Assembly: GCA_905479845.1 (NCBI GenBank)
Contig: CAJQOB010000381.1
Location: forward strand, 1 to 9,233
Source of the DNA: an uncultured Flavobacteriales bacterium
GTDB lineage: Bacteria; Bacteroidota; Bacteroidia; Flavobacteriales_D; Crocinitomicaceae
DNA length: 9,233 nucleotides
Direction: 5' to 3'
Position 1 is the first letter of the stretch. Each line of letters opens with the position of its first letter. The position numbers and the translations under genes were made by a program. Positions 7,222 to 9,233 of the stretch are shown piece after piece. Below the pieces are notes generated by a model that saw nothing but the letters and a program-made list of their open reading frames with translations, was not told the DNA's origin and did no database searches.

Positions 7222-7253
7222 TGCAAAGGTAACGATTCGTTGCAAAGGTTACC
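7222..7253. repeat. Tandem TGCAAAGGT repeat and nested palindromes upstream of ndk
   Basis: TGCAAAGGT occurs at 7222-7230 and again at 7241-7249, a period of 19 bp. The same interval holds an inverted repeat, GGTAAC (7228-7233) with GTTACC (7248-7253), and a small palindrome AACGA-T-TCGTT (7231-7241). The first copy includes the ndk -7 element, and the second is a near-miss of the same element (AACCTTTG). Confidence 0.55.
7224..7231 (-). promoter_or_regulatory. -7 promoter element of ndk
   Basis: TACCTTTG on the minus strand matches TAnnTTTG exactly and continues as CAGCG, a common Bacteroidota promoter context (TTTGCA). It puts the transcription start near 7217, about 20 nt before the ndk ATG. 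No convincing -33 TTG was found at the usual spacing. Confidence 0.6.
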
Positions 7254-7275
7254 TTCGTTAAGATGGAATTCTTGT

Positions 7276-7283
7276 TAAATTTG
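7276..7283 (+). promoter_or_regulatory. -7 promoter element of the ZIP transporter gene
   Basis: TAAATTTG matches TAnnTTTG exactly and lies 17 nt before the ATG at 7301, which would give a very short leader of roughly 10 nt. The -33 box is weak (TTCG near 7254). Short or SD-less leaders are common in Bacteroidota. Confidence 0.5.
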
Positions 7284-7300
7284 TTTGATCAGATAATAAA

Positions 7301-8125
7301 ATGGAGGAAATTGTAGAATATTTTGCGGACTTAGATCCGGTATTAGCGGCGTTCTATGCAACGTGCTTTACATGGTTTTTGACGGCTGCTGGAGCATCAA
7401 CGGTTTTCTTTTTTAAAACAATACGTCGTTCAATCCTAGACTGGCTTCTTGGTTTTACTGGTGGAATAATGGTCGCAGCAAGTTGCTTCGGACTATTAAT
7501 TCCAGCAATAGATTTGGCTAAAGAGTCTGGGATGACAGGAGGTTGGGAAGTGATGCCTGCTTCTGTCGGTTTTCTAATTGGCGCTATCTTCTTATTTGGA
7601 ATGGATAAGCTCTTGCCTCACTTGCACATTAACTTTAGAGAGGACGAGAAAGAAGGAATCGATACCAACTGGAAGAGTACGACACTACTTGTAATGGCAA
7701 TTACACTGCACAATATCCCAGAAGGATTGGCGATAGGTGTTGTTTTTGGTGCCGCTGGAGGAGATTTGCACATGGTCGGAGTAGCAATTACACTAGCAAT
7801 TGGAATTGGGATTCAAAACTTTCCAGAAGGAATTGCAGTGTCGATGCCGTTGAGACGTCAAGGTGTTTCAAGGTGGAAGAGCTTTTGGTACGGACAGTTA
7901 TCGGCAGTTGTTGAACCAATTGCGGGTGTTTTAGGAGCATGGGCAGTAACTTCTTTTGAACCAATGCTACCTTATTCACTTGGGTTTGCCGCAGGTGCGA
8001 TGATCTACGTAGTAGTGGAAGAAGTGATTCCAGAAACGCAGCGAGATAAATACACAGACATCGGAGTAATGGGCTTCATTATCGGGTTCTTATTGATGAT
8101 GATCTTGGATGTTGTGCTCGGTTAA
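7301..8125 (+). CDS. ZIP family divalent metal transporter
   Basis: ZIP proteins carry Zn2+, Fe2+ or related ions into the cytoplasm through the inner membrane. The 274-residue product has about eight hydrophobic segments and the two signature metal-site helices: TLHNIPEGLAIGVVFGA (135-151; H137, N138, P140, E141) and IQNFPEGIAVSMPLRRQG (171-188; N173, P175, E176). GQLSAVVEPIAGVLGA with E205 follows, then GFAAGAMIYVVVEEVIPE near the end. This resembles the ZupT/GufA branch of bacterial ZIPs. The loop after the third helix has HLHINFREDEKEG, a possible metal-binding loop, though only two histidines are seen. The precise metal cannot be read from sequence. The gene stands alone, divergent from ndk. 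Confidence 0.93.
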   Translation: MEEIVEYFADLDPVLAAFYATCFTWFLTAAGASTVFFFKTIRRSILDWLLGFTGGIMVAASCFGLLIPAIDLAKESGMTGGWEVMPASVGFLIGAIFLFGMDKLLPHLHINFREDEKEGIDTNWKSTTLLVMAITLHNIPEGLAIGVVFGAAGGDLHMVGVAITLAIGIGIQNFPEGIAVSMPLRRQGVSRWKSFWYGQLSAVVEPIAGVLGAWAVTSFEPMLPYSLGFAAGAMIYVVVEEVIPETQRDKYTDIGVMGFIIGFLLMMILDVVLG

Positions 8126-8190
8126 TCGATAATTTATGTTAATTCGTCGGATTTTAAACCTAAAATTGGTGTATTTCCTAACATAGTGCA

Positions 8191-8219
8191 TTGCAGATTG
8201 AATAATAGTCTTATCTTTG
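8191..8219 (+). promoter_or_regulatory. Promoter with -33 TTG and -7 TATCTTTG
   Basis: TTG at 8191-8193 is followed after 18 nt by TATCTTTG (8212-8219), an exact match to TAnnTTTG. The spacing is close to that usual for Bacteroidota sigma-A promoters. It is the best two-box promoter in the window and points to a start near 8226, where no recognisable gene begins. Confidence 0.5.
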
Positions 8220-8225
8220 TCCTAT

Positions 8226-8326
8226 CCATAACAAAAGTTAGATTAATTGTTTTGGGTTTTATAGTTTTAGCATGGTTTAGCAGAAAGAGGAAGAAGTTTC
8301 AAACAAATTTGTTCCTCTTTTTGATT
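8226..8326 (+). ncRNA. Candidate small RNA of about 100 nt
   Basis: A good promoter (8191-8219) and an intrinsic terminator (8284-8325) bracket about 100 nt with no convincing coding frame. The 5' part could form a small stem (ACAAAA near 8231 with TTGTTTTG near 8248). I do not recognise a known RNA family (not tmRNA, 6S, SRP RNA or RNase P by eye). Alternatives are a terminated leader of the outer-membrane protein gene, or a readthrough terminator of the ZIP gene with a chance promoter. Confidence 0.3.
8284..8325 (+). terminator. Rho-independent terminator upstream of the outer-membrane protein gene
   Basis: AAAGAGGAA (8284-8292) pairs perfectly with TTCCTCTTT (8312-8320), and TTGATTTT follows. 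The loop is long (19 nt). The hairpin lies about 160 nt past the ZIP stop and 125 nt before the next gene. It could end ZIP readthrough or a small independent transcript. Confidence 0.7.
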
Positions 8327-8339
8327 TTATAATAGTTCA

Positions 8340-8371
8340 TTGCTGAACGAAATTGAAAACCACTAAACTTG
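8340..8371 (+). promoter_or_regulatory. Possible promoter of the outer-membrane protein gene
   Basis: TTG (8340-8342), then 21 nt, then TAAACTTG (8364-8371), one mismatch from TAnnTTTG. A second one-mismatch candidate, TACTTTAG, is at 8422-8429 and closer to the ATG. Which is used, if either, cannot be told from sequence. Confidence 0.3.
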
Positions 8372-8388
8372 TTTGTTTGAATAAAACT

Positions 8389-8417
8389 CCTGAGAAAATT
8401 TTAGAATTGAACTCAGG
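8389..8417 (+). repeat. Hairpin in the leader of the outer-membrane protein gene
   Basis: CCTGAG (8389-8394) and CTCAGG (8412-8417) form a perfect 6-bp stem with a 17-nt AT-rich loop, ending 33 nt before the ATG at 8451. No T run follows, so it is not a terminator. It would lie in the leader if transcription starts at the 8364-8371 element. Confidence 0.35.
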
Positions 8418-8450
8418 TTTGTACTTTAGATTAAACTTTAAACAACAAGT

Positions 8451-9233
8451 ATGAAAGCCATAACTACCTTATTCGCCTTTCTTTTATTATTCTCATTTGA
8501 TTTTCACGCTCAAACTCAAGGGATTGCGTATCCAGCGGTGGGTAAAGGTGTGGCTACAACATTTGTGACAGATTACCACTCACTTGGAATTAACTCTTCG
8601 GCTTTAGGTTGGGGAAATGAATATGACAAGAAATTTACTTCGGGAAGTACTGAGTTTAATTTAGGATTCTATTCCGACTCCTTGAGTTCAGATAAATTGA
8701 GAAAGCTTTACAAAGCAATTCGTCAAAATGGTTCTGACAACGGAGCAGACTCTACCGCTTGGGCAGAGCAACGTCAAAATGCGATAGATTATTTGAATTC
8801 TGGTGTTACAATGGACTTCAATTTCAACTGGCTAGGCTTTTCGTTTCAGTCAGAGAAGTTAGGAGGGTTTGCAATTAATGTCTCTGAAAATTACTCATGG
8901 TATTCACGTTTAAATGAAAATACAACTGATTTAATTTTCAATGGGAGAGTGGCGAATTACTTCGATTCATTGACCGTGGTTTTTGGTACGGATACGTCGC
9001 AAATAGCGAATACAGGAAACCTTTCTACCGACACCCTTGCAGCTGTAATTGCAGGAAATGCAAACAATCCATTGAGTTTAAGTCAATTTATGGATGGGAC
9101 TGAAATTCGCTTTGCTTGGAACCGTCATTACAATTTTGGATACGGAAGAAAAGTCTTTGGAGATAGAGAGAAGTTTGCACTGTATGCCGGTATAGGAGGA
9201 CGATTTATTCAGTCCATGGCGATGTTCAACGTT
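8451..9233 (+). CDS. Outer-membrane protein, DUF5723-like, partial (C-terminus beyond the window)
   Basis: The frame opens at ATG 8451 and is still open at the window end (261 codons). It begins with a signal peptide (MKAITTLFAFLLLFSFDFHA, probable cleavage after residue 20). The mature start, YPAVGKGVATTFVTDYHSLGINSSALGW, is characteristic of DUF5723-type Bacteroidota envelope proteins, where the family begins by describing a default N-S-A-L-G-W-like site. Later segments alternate polar and aromatic residues as in amphipathic beta strands (MDFNFNWLGFSFQSEKLGGFAINVSENYSWY; IRFAWNRHYNFGYGRKVFG; FALYAGIGGRFIQSMAMFNV), which suggests an outer-membrane beta-barrel. The function of the family is unknown. 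Signal peptide and barrel-like pattern are seen directly; the DUF5723 name is from memory and less sure. Confidence 0.75.
   Translation, partial: MKAITTLFAFLLLFSFDFHAQTQGIAYPAVGKGVATTFVTDYHSLGINSSALGWGNEYDKKFTSGSTEFNLGFYSDSLSSDKLRKLYKAIRQNGSDNGADSTAWAEQRQNAIDYLNSGVTMDFNFNWLGFSFQSEKLGGFAINVSENYSWYSRLNENTTDLIFNGRVANYFDSLTVVFGTDTSQIANTGNLSTDTLAAVIAGNANNPLSLSQFMDGTEIRFAWNRHYNFGYGRKVFGDREKFALYAGIGGRFIQSMAMFNV

Larger units (their letters stand above)
8126..8450. other. Intergenic region between the ZIP gene and the outer-membrane protein gene
   Basis: This 325-nt stretch has no convincing protein gene. In order it holds a weak AT-only hairpin (8151-8166, ATTTTA/TAAAAT), a promoter-like element (8191-8219), a candidate small transcript (about 8226-8326) ending in a strong terminator (8284-8325), a possible promoter for the next gene (8340-8371) and a leader hairpin (8389-8417). 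Confidence 0.6.

Noticed and set aside
7788..7979. Minus-strand frame of 63 codons
   Set aside because: It lies antisense within the ZIP signature region; low-complexity product and no support.
8151..8166. ATTTTA-AACC-TAAAAT hairpin as a ZIP terminator
   Set aside because: An all-A/T stem without a following T run is too weak to call a terminator.
8136..8186. 16-codon ATG frame just after the ZIP stop
   Set aside because: Too short, no ribosome-binding or conservation evidence, and AT-rich chance is likely.
8186..8332. Small frame of about 48 codons (GTG or TTG start) with a hydrophobic stretch followed by SRKRKK
   Set aside because: It has no ATG, begins within the promoter-like element, and its 3' half is the terminator hairpin, so the codons are better explained as RNA structure. 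Kept only as an alternative to the small RNA.
1..9233. Mobile elements, CRISPR arrays, tRNA or rRNA genes, and a novel multi-gene system
   Set aside because: No spaced direct repeats, transposase or integrase motifs, terminal inverted repeats or tRNA-like sequences were seen by eye, and the genes read as ordinary core and envelope genes.

Overview
The window looks like a chromosomal segment of a marine or freshwater Bacteroidota, most likely a flavobacterium (Flavobacteriales; a Fluviicola/Crocinitomicaceae-like relative is my guess). The DNA is AT-rich. One secreted protein carries a C-terminal type IX secretion sorting domain, and there is an outer-membrane protein resembling the DUF5723 family. 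Several gene starts are preceded by the Bacteroidota -7 element TAnnTTTG instead of an E. coli-type -10 box. Family assignments come from motif recognition by eye; no database search was run.

Layout. (1) Positions 1-1091, minus: the N-terminal nine-tenths or so of a DUF418 (YeiB-like) multipass membrane protein, cut by the window edge and lacking an obvious ATG start. (2) 1188-1219: a hairpin terminator serving the next gene. (3) 1280-2242, minus: a secreted propeller-like protein with a T9SS sorting domain. (4) 2339-5933, minus: a compact four-gene run, pepT - holA - rsmE - DUF4159. Its junctions are 0 nt, a 1-nt overlap (TAATG) and a 4-nt overlap (ATGA), so it is almost certainly one transcript, with a good -7 element at 6021-6028. 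(5) 6250-6681, plus: a short secreted carboxypeptidase-regulatory-like domain protein that shares a bidirectional terminator with (6) ndk (6776-7195, minus). (7) 7301-8125, plus: a ZIP family divalent metal transporter, divergent from ndk. (8) 8126-8450: a gene-free stretch with a promoter-like element and a strong terminator about 100 nt apart, possibly a small RNA. (9) 8451 to the end, plus: the N-terminal 261 residues of an outer-membrane protein that runs off the window.

How the genes relate. Most of the window is ordinary core genome: nucleotide pool balance (ndk), replication clamp loading (holA), 16S rRNA modification (rsmE), peptide turnover (pepT) and metal uptake (ZIP). Between these lie Bacteroidota envelope or secreted proteins of unknown role. 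I see no transposase, integrase, tRNA, rRNA, CRISPR array or defence system, and no convincing undescribed multi-gene system. The points most worth checking are the startless DUF418 gene, the candidate small RNA at 8226-8326, the repeated promoter motif in front of ndk, and the translationally coupled exported DUF4159 protein.
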